A stretch of DNA of 64,000 nt from an uncultured Gammaproteobacteria bacterium (GTDB taxonomy: Bacteria > Pseudomonadota > Gammaproteobacteria > HK1). The position numbers and the translations under genes are program-made. Under the pieces are notes generated by a model. That model ran no database searches. It was not told where the DNA came from and saw nothing but the letters and a program-made list of their open reading frames with translations. The stretch's first letter is position 1, and each line of letters opens with the position of its first letter. The stretch is from assembly GCA_958295465.1 (NCBI GenBank), contig OY282353.1:3711001-3775000 (forward strand), given 5' to 3'. Positions 18,347 to 27,800 of this stretch are shown one piece after another.

Positions 18347-21300
18347 ATGAAAATAGGGATCCTCCATCTTAGTGATATTCATTTTCGCAAGGAACAGTTT
18401 GAGAAAGATTCCTGCAAAGAAGCAGCAGAGAAGATTTGTGCAGCAGTCAAAACAGAACTGATAGGAAGCACGCATGTTCTCTTACTCGTTAGCGGAGATA
18501 TTGCATTTTCCGGAATGGCGGAGGAATACGAATGCGCGAGTGATTGGTTTTCCGAGTTGTACACACACATCGACGACACATGTGATGCGACCTGCTGGAT
18601 ACTATTCGCCCCAGGTAATCATGACGTAGATCATTCCGAAAACAGAAAAATACGTACTGCCTTACTTGATCAAATAAGAAAAGATCCGACATTATGTTCT
18701 GATCAGCAAGTAATTGATGAATGCACAAAAGAACAAGGAGCATTTTTCCAATTCATCAAAGAAATGGAAACCGATGATATATTGGTCTACGATAATACAT
18801 TACTTCGGATTCACAGAATCCGGGACGATGTGACTGAAGTTCAGATAAATATCTTGAATAGTGCATGGATGTCGTCTTTGAATGAAACACAAGGATCCAT
18901 AGTCTATCCGATAGATAATTTCAAAGAACAACTGAGTGAACATGAAGGATTCACAATTACTGTATTGCATCACCCTCTTGGATGGTTTCAGACAGATAAC
19001 TCGAGAAAACTACGAGATGAACTAAGCCGGCTATCATCGATTGTGTTTTTTGGTCACGAGCATGTACCAGACAGCACACATATGACTACTTCATTTGGAG
19101 ATCATGTCAAGTTTGTTGATGGAGGTGTATTAGATTTCGAAGACGAAGGGAGAAATAACTCATTCAATTTAGTGTTACTGGAAACTGATGAATGCAAGAT
19201 AAAAAACCTTATTTTTGAGAAGATTGCCGACCGATATGAATCAGGAAAACACACCGATTGGCAAGATGCTACAAAATTAACAAGTGTCGAGTCAAATCAA
19301 TTCCGTCTGATTACACAGCGAAGAAATGAAATCGAAAGTATCGGCATAAATCTGCTTCACCCTAGACGAGATCAGCTACTTCTCCGAGATCTGTTTGTCT
19401 ATCCAGATCTTCTACCTATCAAGAAGGCATCCTCTTCATACGACAAATTGGATCGAATGATCTCTGCGGAAAGATTGATCTTTGAACAGAATTCCTCTCA
19501 TGTAATTCTTGAAGGCAAAGACGAATCAGGAAAGACGGCGTTACTTAGAATGCTTTTCTCAGACTTCTACAAAAGAGGAAAGATTCCTTTATATATACAA
19601 GGATCGAAAATAAACTCTAGAAGTGTAGAGAACATTCGAATATCTCTCAGGAGAGCATTTGAAGATACGTACGAAAGGGAGGACTTCGTCCAGTATGAAC
19701 AGATCGGTTCATCAGATCGGATCATCCTCGTAGATGATTTTCAATTTTCGAGGAAAAATCCAAAGGCACATGAACGCGTGTTGAAATTCATTAAGCAATT
19801 TTCTGATAAATCTATTGTCATTACTAGAGATTTCATGCCACTGGAGCATCTAATCTCAAGAGATAAGAAGACTCTAATTTGGCAAGGATATGATCCATAT
19901 ATCATTCAAGAATTTGGGCACCTGAAGCGAGATGAATTAATTAAGCGATGGTTGCTCCTGGGACGTCAGCATGACGGTGAAAATACATCGTCATTTCTGT
20001 ATGAGAGAAAGCGTGCACGAACTGTGATAAATACGACTATTGGGAAAAATTTCATGCCTTCTTATCCGATAACCATTCTGGTAATACTCCAATCTATAGA
20101 GACAATCTCATCGAATGAAGTAGGAAGTACTTATGGGCATCATTACCAATTTTTGATAACGAGATCCTTGATGAGCTGTGGGGTCAGATCCGAAGATCTT
20201 GATGCCTTCTCGAATTATATTTCAGAATTTTCATACTATCTTTTCTCTAAACCAGGAAATACGCGGACGATATCGAACGACCAATACGAAAATTGGCATG
20301 ATCAATTTTGCTCTGATTACGGTGTGGAGTGGAGAGCAAATGAGATTAGAGCCAAGCTTGAAAAGGGAGAGATATTGATAATTAGCTCAACCGGATCGGT
20401 TTCTTTTAAATATAATTACATTTTCTATTTTTTTCTCGCCAAGAATTTTTCTCGTAGGCTTACAGATCAAAACATTCGTAACATCGTACATCATATGTGT
20501 AGCCGATTACATATTACGGAATACTCTAATATCATCCTCTTCCTTATTCATCATTCAAATGATCGATTCGTCTTGGATTCAGCTCGGAAAGCAGCATCTT
20601 TGCTTATGCAGAAACAAAATTTGTTCAGATTTGAAACTTCCAAAGATAACATGCTACTAGAAATGATCAACCAACTACCTTCCGTCATTATTAAACCGCT
20701 TCTGGAGGAACGAGATCCAGAAGAAGTGCAGCGGCGTGAGCTTGAATATAGAGATATTGCTGAAGCTGAAGAAGTAGAAGATCATCTTCAAGATGAAGCT
20801 GATTTTGTAAATGAATCTATGGATACTTTAGATATTTTGGCTCAAGCTAATATAGCGGCAAAAACAGTCGATTTACTCGGACAGATCCTCAAAAATTACT
20901 ACGGATCACTTCCCTTAGATACTAAGGTAATTATCGGGAAAGATACAATAGAACTCGCCTTAAGAGCACTTTATTCGTATATTGATTCCTTTTCTTCGGA
21001 TAATTTCCAAATAATTGAAATTCTGAAAGAATTGAGACGCAATTACGAAACAGAGAATTTAGAAGAATCATATCGGAAAGACGGTCAAGATCTTGAACGT
21101 TGGGGTCGAGATTTCCTATTTCACCTATGCAGCCTTTTGGCTGTGGCTATTATTCAAAAAACAGCGAGGGCGATTGGTTCCAATCAAATCAAACCCACCC
21201 TCTCAAAACTCGTTTCTGAGAACGATTCCATTGGATATCAGATGGTTGAGATTGCTGTACTTCTCGATAGCCCATCAGAAATCCCTCGCAGGAACATCGA

Positions 21301-21490
21301 ATCAATGGTACGCTGTTTAAGTAATAATGCGCTTGGATTCCAGATTTTACGTGATCTAGTTGCACAGAGAGTTTATCGCTACCCAACAAATATTGAAGAT
21401 AAACAATGGATAGCGTCGAAGTTAAATTTTTCCTTAGCCAAGCAACAATATGCTGAATTACACAAATCACGTCGCATACTGCCACGCTGA
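18347..21490 (+). CDS. Metallophosphoesterase fused to a STAND-like P-loop ATPase, inside the BREX operon
   Basis: A 1047-residue protein, AT-rich against GC-rich neighbours, starting 43 bases after the pglX stop; ATG 18347 is preferred over an upstream TTG because AAGGA lies just upstream. Residues 1-270 form a calcineurin-like phosphoesterase with every metal motif present: D10-x-H12, GD near 50, GNHD near 89, HH near 207 and GHEH at 236-239. Then a P-loop GKDESGKT (390-397) and Walker B IILVDD (459-464) define an NTPase domain, followed by about 500 helical residues without recognisable repeats. This resembles STAND-type defence proteins: an effector enzyme, a switch ATPase and a C-terminal sensor. 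I infer an abortive-infection-like nuclease or nucleotide hydrolase acting beside BREX. It is not a standard BREX component, and the sensed signal is unknown. Confidence 0.8.
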   Translation: MKIGILHLSDIHFRKEQFEKDSCKEAAEKICAAVKTELIGSTHVLLLVSGDIAFSGMAEEYECASDWFSELYTHIDDTCDATCWILFAPGNHDVDHSENRKIRTALLDQIRKDPTLCSDQQVIDECTKEQGAFFQFIKEMETDDILVYDNTLLRIHRIRDDVTEVQINILNSAWMSSLNETQGSIVYPIDNFKEQLSEHEGFTITVLHHPLGWFQTDNSRKLRDELSRLSSIVFFGHEHVPDSTHMTTSFGDHVKFVDGGVLDFEDEGRNNSFNLVLLETDECKIKNLIFEKIADRYESGKHTDWQDATKLTSVESNQFRLITQRRNEIESIGINLLHPRRDQLLLRDLFVYPDLLPIKKASSSYDKLDRMISAERLIFEQNSSHVILEGKDESGKTALLRMLFSDFYKRGKIPLYIQGSKINSRSVENIRISLRRAFEDTYEREDFVQYEQIGSSDRIILVDDFQFSRKNPKAHERVLKFIKQFSDKSIVITRDFMPLEHLISRDKKTLIWQGYDPYIIQEFGHLKRDELIKRWLLLGRQHDGENTSSFLYERKRARTVINTTIGKNFMPSYPITILVILQSIETISSNEVGSTYGHHYQFLITRSLMSCGVRSEDLDAFSNYISEFSYYLFSKPGNTRTISNDQYENWHDQFCSDYGVEWRANEIRAKLEKGEILIISSTGSVSFKYNYIFYFFLAKNFSRRLTDQNIRNIVHHMCSRLHITEYSNIILFLIHHSNDRFVLDSARKAASLLMQKQNLFRFETSKDNMLLEMINQLPSVIIKPLLEERDPEEVQRRELEYRDIAEAEEVEDHLQDEADFVNESMDTLDILAQANIAAKTVDLLGQILKNYYGSLPLDTKVIIGKDTIELALRALYSYIDSFSSDNFQIIEILKELRRNYETENLEESYRKDGQDLERWGRDFLFHLCSLLAVAIIQKTARAIGSNQIKPTLSKLVSENDSIGYQMVEIAVLLDSPSEIPRRNIESMVRCLSNNALGFQILRDLVAQRVYRYPTNIEDKQWIASKLNFSLAKQQYAELHKSRRILPR

Positions 21491-21689
21491 ATCCTTACGG
21501 ATCATCTGGATAGTGAGTACGGATTTCAGAATGGCACTCGGATGCCTGCTGGATGTTTTTTCACAGCCGGTGGGCTCATAAGCTCCGTTTCTCCGGCTAC
21601 GCAACAGCGAGGAGAGCCGGCTCTCCAAGCTTCATCCTCATCACGCCCTGCCGTCGCGATCCCCCGCACGCCCCACGCTTCTTGCCCGT

Positions 21690-22011
21690 TCGAGCAACTC
21701 GGCGCCCGTCTCGCATTCGATGATCCACTCCCCGATCTCGGCCAGCCGCTCCGGGTTCGAGAGTCCATGCAACAGCTCCGAAAGTCGTTCGGCCGTCTCT
21801 GCGTCGAACTTCCACGCTGCCTGACGGCGCAACAGCGCCCGTTGGCCTTGCGAGATGCCATGCTCAAGGCCCTGTTCACGACCTTCCTCACGGCCTTCCT
21901 CGAACCACTGCCTCGTCCATTCCTGCACCTGTTCTTCCAGCATCGTTCTCACCTCCTCCAACTCCGCCGTCCGCTCCAAGGTCGCCTCCGGGAACCGTCC
22001 CCGCAACGCTT
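21690..22011 (-). pseudogene. Rpn nuclease, C-terminal fragment (copy A)
   Basis: The reverse strand encodes the C-terminal third of the same Rpn protein that is complete at 22234 and 23693: RFPEATLERTAELEEVRTML, the charged coiled stretch with EGREEGREQG, and AETAERLSELLHGLSNPERL. The nuclease core is missing. At 22011 the sequence jumps directly to the spacer that precedes the other copies, so an internal deletion joined the two. The bases from 21491 to 21690, between the ATPase gene and this fragment, contain a 16-base palindrome (GGAGAGCCGGCTCTCC at 21611) and nothing else I recognise. Confidence 0.75.
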
Positions 22012-22233
22012 CCGGTAGCAGGACGCATCGATACCTATCTCGATGGCGAGCTCGCGGACGGAAATACCGGGGGGCATCCAACTGACGCCGTGGGGAATGG
22101 TCACGCATCAAAAGCCGGTAACGCCGATGACGTGACCGATCTGCATAATGAAGACATATGTCCCGTATGTAGATCTTTCAACGATGGAAATATACCGCGG
22201 CGACGATCATCCATCCGCGACATCCTGGTCCGG
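22012..22233 (-). pseudogene. HigB-like toxin relic and spacer (copy A/B)
   Basis: The reverse strand reads WMIVAAVYFHR, a stop, then KIYIRDICLHY, which resembles the strand core of HigB-type mRNA interferases (pattern IVAVYFNRGKIYIRDVLTH). The next stretch reads MRDHSPRRQLDAP. The stop and loss of the start make it non-functional. The segment is repeated at 23467-23692 in front of the next Rpn gene. The HigB assignment is tentative and rests on a short motif. Confidence 0.4.
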
Positions 22234-23214
22234 CTATCCGTCCGTTACCTGGCTTGCCCTTCCTGCCCGTTCGAGCAATTCGGCGCCCGTCTCGCATTCG
22301 ATGATCCACTCCCCGATCTCGGCCAACCGCTCCGGGTTCGAGAGTCCATTCAACAGCTCCGAAAGTCGTTCGGCCGTCTCTGCGTCGAACTTCCACGCCG
22401 CCTGACGGCGCAACAGTGCCCGTTGGCCCTGCTCACGACCTTCCTCACGACCTTCCTCGAACCACTGCCTCGTCCATTCCTGCACCTGTTCTTCCAGCAT
22501 CGTCCTCACCTCCTCCAACTCCGCCGCACGCTCCAAGGTCGCCTCCGGGAACCGCCCCCGCAACAGTACCTGCCGGATCCACTCCCCGAACGCCCGCTTC
22601 AGCTCGCGCTCGCCCGGACCCGGCACCCAACCCAACAGCGCATCCAGCGCACGCTCCAGCTCCGCCGGCGTGCGGCTGTTCTCCAGCAGGATCAGCGCCG
22701 ACACCAGATTCCGGTGCGGCAAATCGTCCGCCCCATACCTTCCAACGTCAAGCACGAAGTACCGCTGGGATGGTTGATACCACCCCAGCGCCTCCGCCCT
22801 CACCGGCGAACACATCTCCGACACCTCGCGCGCCGCCGTCCACCGCGAGCGGCGGCCGGTGTAGAAGACCACCGGCAGCACCGGCGGCAGCTTCCCGTCC
22901 GGGTTCAACTCTCCGCGCCGGAGCAGGTCCTGGTACAGCAACCCGGTATAGGTCAGCAGGCGCACGGCCATGGCCCGGTCCACGGTGGACTGGAATTCCA
23001 GCGCCACGTAGAGCCAGGTCTCGCCACAGCGCAGCCGCCACAGCAGGTCGCCGTGGCGCCGGCGCAGGTCGTCGCTGACGAAGGCGGCAGAGCGGTTCTC
23101 CAGTGTGGCGAAGTCCAGGGCATCGCTCCACGGTCCGGTGACGAACCCGCGCAGGAGGTCTTCGATCATCCGGGGATGGGAGAACAGGAGCTTGCCGGAG
23201 GCGTCTTGGGGCAT
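22234..23214 (-). CDS. Rpn family recombination-promoting nuclease / PD-(D/E)XK transposase-like (copy B)
   Basis: A 326-residue protein starting MPQDASGKLLFSHP. The PD-(D/E)XK core is visible at GDLLWRLR followed by WLYVALEFQS, where D and the E-x-Q pair are the expected metal ligands. Downstream lie SALILLENSRTPAELERALD and a highly charged coiled stretch (QEWTRQWFEEGREEGREQ) typical of Rpn proteins. Members promote RecA-independent recombination in E. coli; here the role is unknown. It is antisense to the surrounding BREX genes and nearly identical to copy C, 1459 bases away. Confidence 0.85.
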   Translation of the reverse strand: MPQDASGKLLFSHPRMIEDLLRGFVTGPWSDALDFATLENRSAAFVSDDLRRRHGDLLWRLRCGETWLYVALEFQSTVDRAMAVRLLTYTGLLYQDLLRRGELNPDGKLPPVLPVVFYTGRRSRWTAAREVSEMCSPVRAEALGWYQPSQRYFVLDVGRYGADDLPHRNLVSALILLENSRTPAELERALDALLGWVPGPGERELKRAFGEWIRQVLLRGRFPEATLERAAELEEVRTMLEEQVQEWTRQWFEEGREEGREQGQRALLRRQAAWKFDAETAERLSELLNGLSNPERLAEIGEWIIECETGAELLERAGRASQVTDG

Positions 23215-23466
23215 GCGCGCATCGTGTCATTTGGATGCGGGCACCGTAGGGCTGCATCGGAGCCTGTGTACAGGGCTCCGGGTCGGGGAAGACGTAGGCG
23301 ATGGGCGCCTGTGCCGTGCGGCGAGCGCTCGGAGGCCGAACGGCCGGTTGCCGAAGTTGGCCAGTGGAGAACGGAGCGAGTCACCAACTGAGGTATATCT
23401 TCGAGAAGGCCGCTGACGTCGCGCAGCCTGCAATAATCGGAAATCGTTTTGAACAGAACTTCGCGC

Positions 23467-23692
23467 AGCTTCCGGTAGCAGGATGCATCGATACCTATCT
23501 CGACGGCGAGCTCGCGAACGGAAAAATCGGGGGCATCCAACTGACGCCGTGGGGAATGGTCACGCATCAAAAGCCGGTAACGCCGATGACGTGACCGATC
23601 TTCATGATGAAGACATATGTCCCGTATGTAGATCTTTCCACGATTAAAATATACCGCGGCGACGATCATCCATCCGCGATATCCTGGCCCGG
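23467..23692 (-). pseudogene. HigB-like toxin relic and spacer (copy B/C)
   Basis: A better-preserved version of the relic at 22012. The reverse strand reads IVAAVYFNRGKIYIRDICLH and then, in an overlapping frame, MRDHSPRRQLDAPDFSVREL and AVEIGIDASCYRKLREV, which could be an antitoxin-like or unrelated small frame. No full toxin frame with a start exists. The gap from 23215 to 23466 shows no gene. Confidence 0.4.
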
Positions 23693-24661
23693 CTATCCGT
23701 CCGTTACGTGGCCTGCCCTTCCTGCCCGTTCGAGCAACTCGGCGCCCGTCTCGCATTCGATGATCCACTCCCCGATCTCGGCCAGCCGCTCCGGGTTCGA
23801 GAGTCCATTCAACAGCTCCGAAAGTCGTTCGGCCGCCTCTGCGTCGAACTTCCGCGCCGCCTGGCGGTGCAACAGCGCCCGTTGGCCCTGCTCACGACCT
23901 TCCTCGAACCACTGCCTCGTCCATTCCTGCACCTGTTCTTCCAGCATCGTCCTCACCTCCTCCAACCCCGCCGCCCGCTCCAAGGTCGCCTCCGGGAACC
24001 GCCCCCGCAACAGCACCTGCCGGATCCACTCCCCGAACGCCCGTTTCAGTCCGTACTCGCCCGGACCCGGCACCCAAGCCAGCAACGCATCCAGCGCACG
24101 TTCCAACTCTGCCGGTGTGCGGCTGTTCTCCAGCAGGATCAGCGCCGACACCAGATTCCCGCGCGGCAAATCGTCCGCCCCGTACCTTCCAACGTCAAGC
24201 ACGAAGTACCGCTGGGATGGTTGATACCACCCCAGCGCCTCCGCCCTCACCGGCGAACACATCTCCGACACCTCGCGCGCCGCCGTCCACCGCGAGCGGC
24301 GGCCGTTGTAGAAGACCACCGGCAGCACCGGGGGCAGCTTCCCGTCCGGGTTCAACTCTCCGCGCCGGAGCAGGTCCTGGTACAGCAACCCGGTATAGGT
24401 CAGCAGGCGCACGGCCATGGCCCGGTCCACGGTGGACTGGAATTCCAGCGGCACGTACAGCCAGGTCTCGCCACAGCGCAGCCGCCACAGCAGGTCGCCG
24501 TGGCGCCGGCGCAGGTCCTCGCTGACGAAGGCGGCGGAGCGGTTCTCCAGCGTGGCGAAGTCCAGGGCATCGCTCCACGGTCCGGTGACGAACCCGCGCA
24601 GGAGGTCTTCGACCATCCGGGGATGGGAGAACAGGAGCTTGCCGGAGGCGTCTTGGGGCAT
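23693..24661 (-). CDS. Rpn family recombination-promoting nuclease / PD-(D/E)XK transposase-like (copy C)
   Basis: A 322-residue near-twin of copy B. The start is set at MPQDASGKLLF to match copy B, although the frame opens ten codons earlier. The nuclease core (GDLLWRLR, WLYVPLEFQS) is intact. It differs from B by scattered substitutions and lacks one EGRE unit in the coiled segment. It is convergent with the ATPase gene and divergent from pglY, whose start lies about 210 bases upstream on the other strand, so the BREX operon is interrupted by an antisense block here. Confidence 0.85.
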   Translation of the reverse strand: MPQDASGKLLFSHPRMVEDLLRGFVTGPWSDALDFATLENRSAAFVSEDLRRRHGDLLWRLRCGETWLYVPLEFQSTVDRAMAVRLLTYTGLLYQDLLRRGELNPDGKLPPVLPVVFYNGRRSRWTAAREVSEMCSPVRAEALGWYQPSQRYFVLDVGRYGADDLPRGNLVSALILLENSRTPAELERALDALLAWVPGPGEYGLKRAFGEWIRQVLLRGRFPEATLERAAGLEEVRTMLEEQVQEWTRQWFEEGREQGQRALLHRQAARKFDAEAAERLSELLNGLSNPERLAEIGEWIIECETGAELLERAGRAGHVTDG

Positions 24662-24870
24662 GCGCGCATCGTGTCGTGTGGATGCGGGCACCGTAGGGCT
24701 GCATCGGAGCCTGTGTACAGGGCTCCGGGTCGGGGAAGACGTAGGCGATGGGCGCCTGTGCCGTGCGGCGAGCGCCGTGCGACGCCAAGCGGCATGGTGG
24801 CATTGGAAAGGCCGTTCCCGGTAAGTTTCCGCTTGGCCGTAGCGCCATCCCCCACCGGAGCCCCGAGACC

Positions 24871-27800
24871 GTGACCACCATCGCCGACGTCTTCGATCTC
24901 CCCGAGCGCGTCCATCAGGGTGATTTCGTGCTGCGGCTCTCGGAGGGGGTGGAGCGGGCCGGGCAGACGTTGAGCGACTACGTGGTGACCCCGCAGCTCG
25001 CGCGTTGCTTCGATGATGCGCTGTCGCTGATCGGCAGCGCGGTCGGAGCGAATACCAGCAAGGGCGCGTACCTGCACGGCAGCTTCGGCAGCGGCAAGAG
25101 CCACTTCATGGCGGTGCTGACGCTGCTGTTGCGCGGCGACTCGGGCGCCCGTTCGACCCCCGAGCTTGCCGGCGCCGTCGCGAAGTCCAACGCATGGACC
25201 ACCGGCCGGCGCTTCCTGGTCGTCCCGTACCACATGATCGGCGCGACGAGCATGGAGTCGGCGATTCTCGGGCACTATGCCGAGCACGTCCGCGCCAGGC
25301 ATCCAGAGGCGCCCACCCCCGGGTTCTATCAGGCGGAACGCCTGTTCGCGAACGCACGAAACCTGCGTGCCAGGATGGGCGACGAGCTGTTCTTCCGGAC
25401 GCTGAACGACGCGGTCCGGGACGGCGTGGACGGCGGAGGCGGTGGATGGGGCGCGCTTGGAAGTGGCTGGGACGCGGCCGGCTTCGATGCGGCGCTGGAT
25501 GCAGTGCCCCGCGACGACGAACGCCTGCGCTTGGTGGGCGACCTGATCGACGCCTTCTTCAGCGCCGCTCGCACCGTCGATGCGGCGGACGGCGAGCGCT
25601 TCGTTCCCCTCGACGAAGGGTTGAGCGTCATGTCCCGGCACGCGCGGGCGCTGGGCTACGACGCCCTGATCCTGTTCCTGGACGAGCTGGTCCTGTGGCT
25701 CGCGAGCCATGCGGCGGACCCCGCGTTCGTCAATCGCGAAGGACAGAAGGTCGCGAAGCTCGTGGAGGCCATGCAGTCCGACCGGCCGATCCCGATCGTG
25801 AGCTTCATCGCGCGCCAGCGGGATCTGCGCGAGCTTGTCGGGGAGCACCTGCCCGGTGCCGGGCAGCTCGGCTTCGCCGACGTGCTGAACTGGTGGGAGG
25901 CGCGCTTCGACACCATCACGCTCGAAGACCGCAACCTGCCGGACATCGTGGAGCGTCGCGTGTTGCGCCCGAAGAACGAGGCGGCGCGGGCGGAGCTCGC
26001 GGCCGCCTTCGAGCGGACCGCGCGGGTGCGCGCGGAGGTGCTGTCCACCCTGCTCACCCGTGACGGCGACCGCGCGATGTTCCAGCAGGTCTATCCATTC
26101 ACGCCCGCGCTCGTGCAGACCCTGATCGCCGTCTCCTCGCTCCTTCAGCGTGAGCGCACCGCCCTCAAGCTCATGCAGCAGCTCCTCGTCGAGCAGGGCC
26201 GTCGCCTCCAGCTCGGCGACCTCATCCCGGTCGGCGATCTGTTCGACGTCATCGCCGAGGGTGACGAGCCGTTCACGCAGGCAATGCGGCTGCGCTTCGA
26301 CGATGCGAGGAAGCTCTACCGCACGAAGCTCCTGCCGTTGTTGGAGGGTGAGCACGGCGTGGCCGCCGCCGACGTCAAGGCCGGCCGCACCGAAGCCCGC
26401 AAGGCGGCGGGCTTCCGCAACGACGATCGGCTGATGAAGACGCTGCTGCTCTCGGCGCTCGCCGAGGGGGTCGAGGCGCTGCGGGCGCTCACCCCGGCGC
26501 GTCTGGCGGCGCTCAACCATGGCACCGTGCGCTCCCCGATCCCGGGCCAGGAGAGCCGGATCGTGCTCGGCAAGTGCCGGCAGTGGGCGGCGCAGGCGGG
26601 GGAGATCAAGGTCTCGGACGATACTGCCAACCCGGTGATCGCTCTCCGGATCGTGGGGGTGGACACCGAGAGCATCCTCGAGAACGCGAAGGCGCTGGAC
26701 AATGACGGATACCGGATCCAGAAGGTACGCCAGCTCGTCTACAAGAGCCTGCATCTCGACGAATCCCAGGACTGGCTGCCGCAGCCCTGGGGGATGTCGT
26801 GGCGGGGCTCCAGGCGCACGTGCGAGATCCTGTTCCGCAACGTACGGGAGATGAGGCCGGAGGAATTCCACAACTCCGAGGGCCGGTGGCGAATCGTGAT
26901 CGACTGGCCCTTCGACGAGCCTCGGCATACGCCGCTCGACGATCTGGCGCAGGTACGGAACTTCATCGCCGGGGGAGAGCCGGTCGACACCATCGTCTGG
27001 CTGCCGTGGTTCTTCACCGAATCGACCCGGCACGATCTCGGACGGCTGGTGCTGCTCGATCAGGTGCTGACCGGCAACCGCCTCAACGAGTACGGGGCGC
27101 ACCTTTCGCAGACCGACCGGGACCAGGCTCGCGGCCTGCTGGCCAACCAGCGCGATCAGATGCGGACACGTATCCGCAACTGCCTGCTCACCGCGTATGG
27201 CCTCTCTCGGGCCGACACCGACGCGGTCGACGACGGCCACGATCTGGAGGGGCACTTCATCTCCCTGGATCCGGGGATCGAGCTGCGGCCGCCGGTGGCG
27301 GCGAACATCGAAGAGGCGCTTCAGGACGTCTTCGGCCAGGCGCTGGCGGCGCGCTACCCGGATCACCCCGAGTTCGGGGTCGAGGTCAGGCGCCCGGCGC
27401 TGCGCCGCGTGCTGGAGGTCGTGGAGCGGGCGGTGGCCCATCCCGAGGAACGGGTGGAGGTGGACCGGCGGGCGCGCGACGACGTGCGGCACATCGCCGT
27501 GCCGCTGCAGCTCGGCGAGATGGGGGAGCTGCACTTCAAGCTCGGCCGGAGATGGCCGGACGAGCTGGACCGCAAGCGCGCGCAGCATGGCGGCGACACC
27601 CTGAGCGCGGGCGAGCTGCGGGCCTGGATCGAGGCGCCGGAACGGCGCGGTCTCGACCGCGACGTGCAGAACCTCGTGATCCTGACGTTCGCGCTGCAGA
27701 AGGGGTTGAGCTTTACCCTCCGCGGCCAGCCGGCGAATGCGGCCATCGAGACACTCGACGACAGGCTCGTGCTGGAAGCGCAGGCGTTGCCCGACGCGGG

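Noticed and set aside
21611..21626. Palindrome GGAGAGCCGGCTCTCC as an operator or terminator
   Set aside because: It has no loop, no T-run and no matching copy near a promoter; it may be chance or part of Rpn-flanking repeats.
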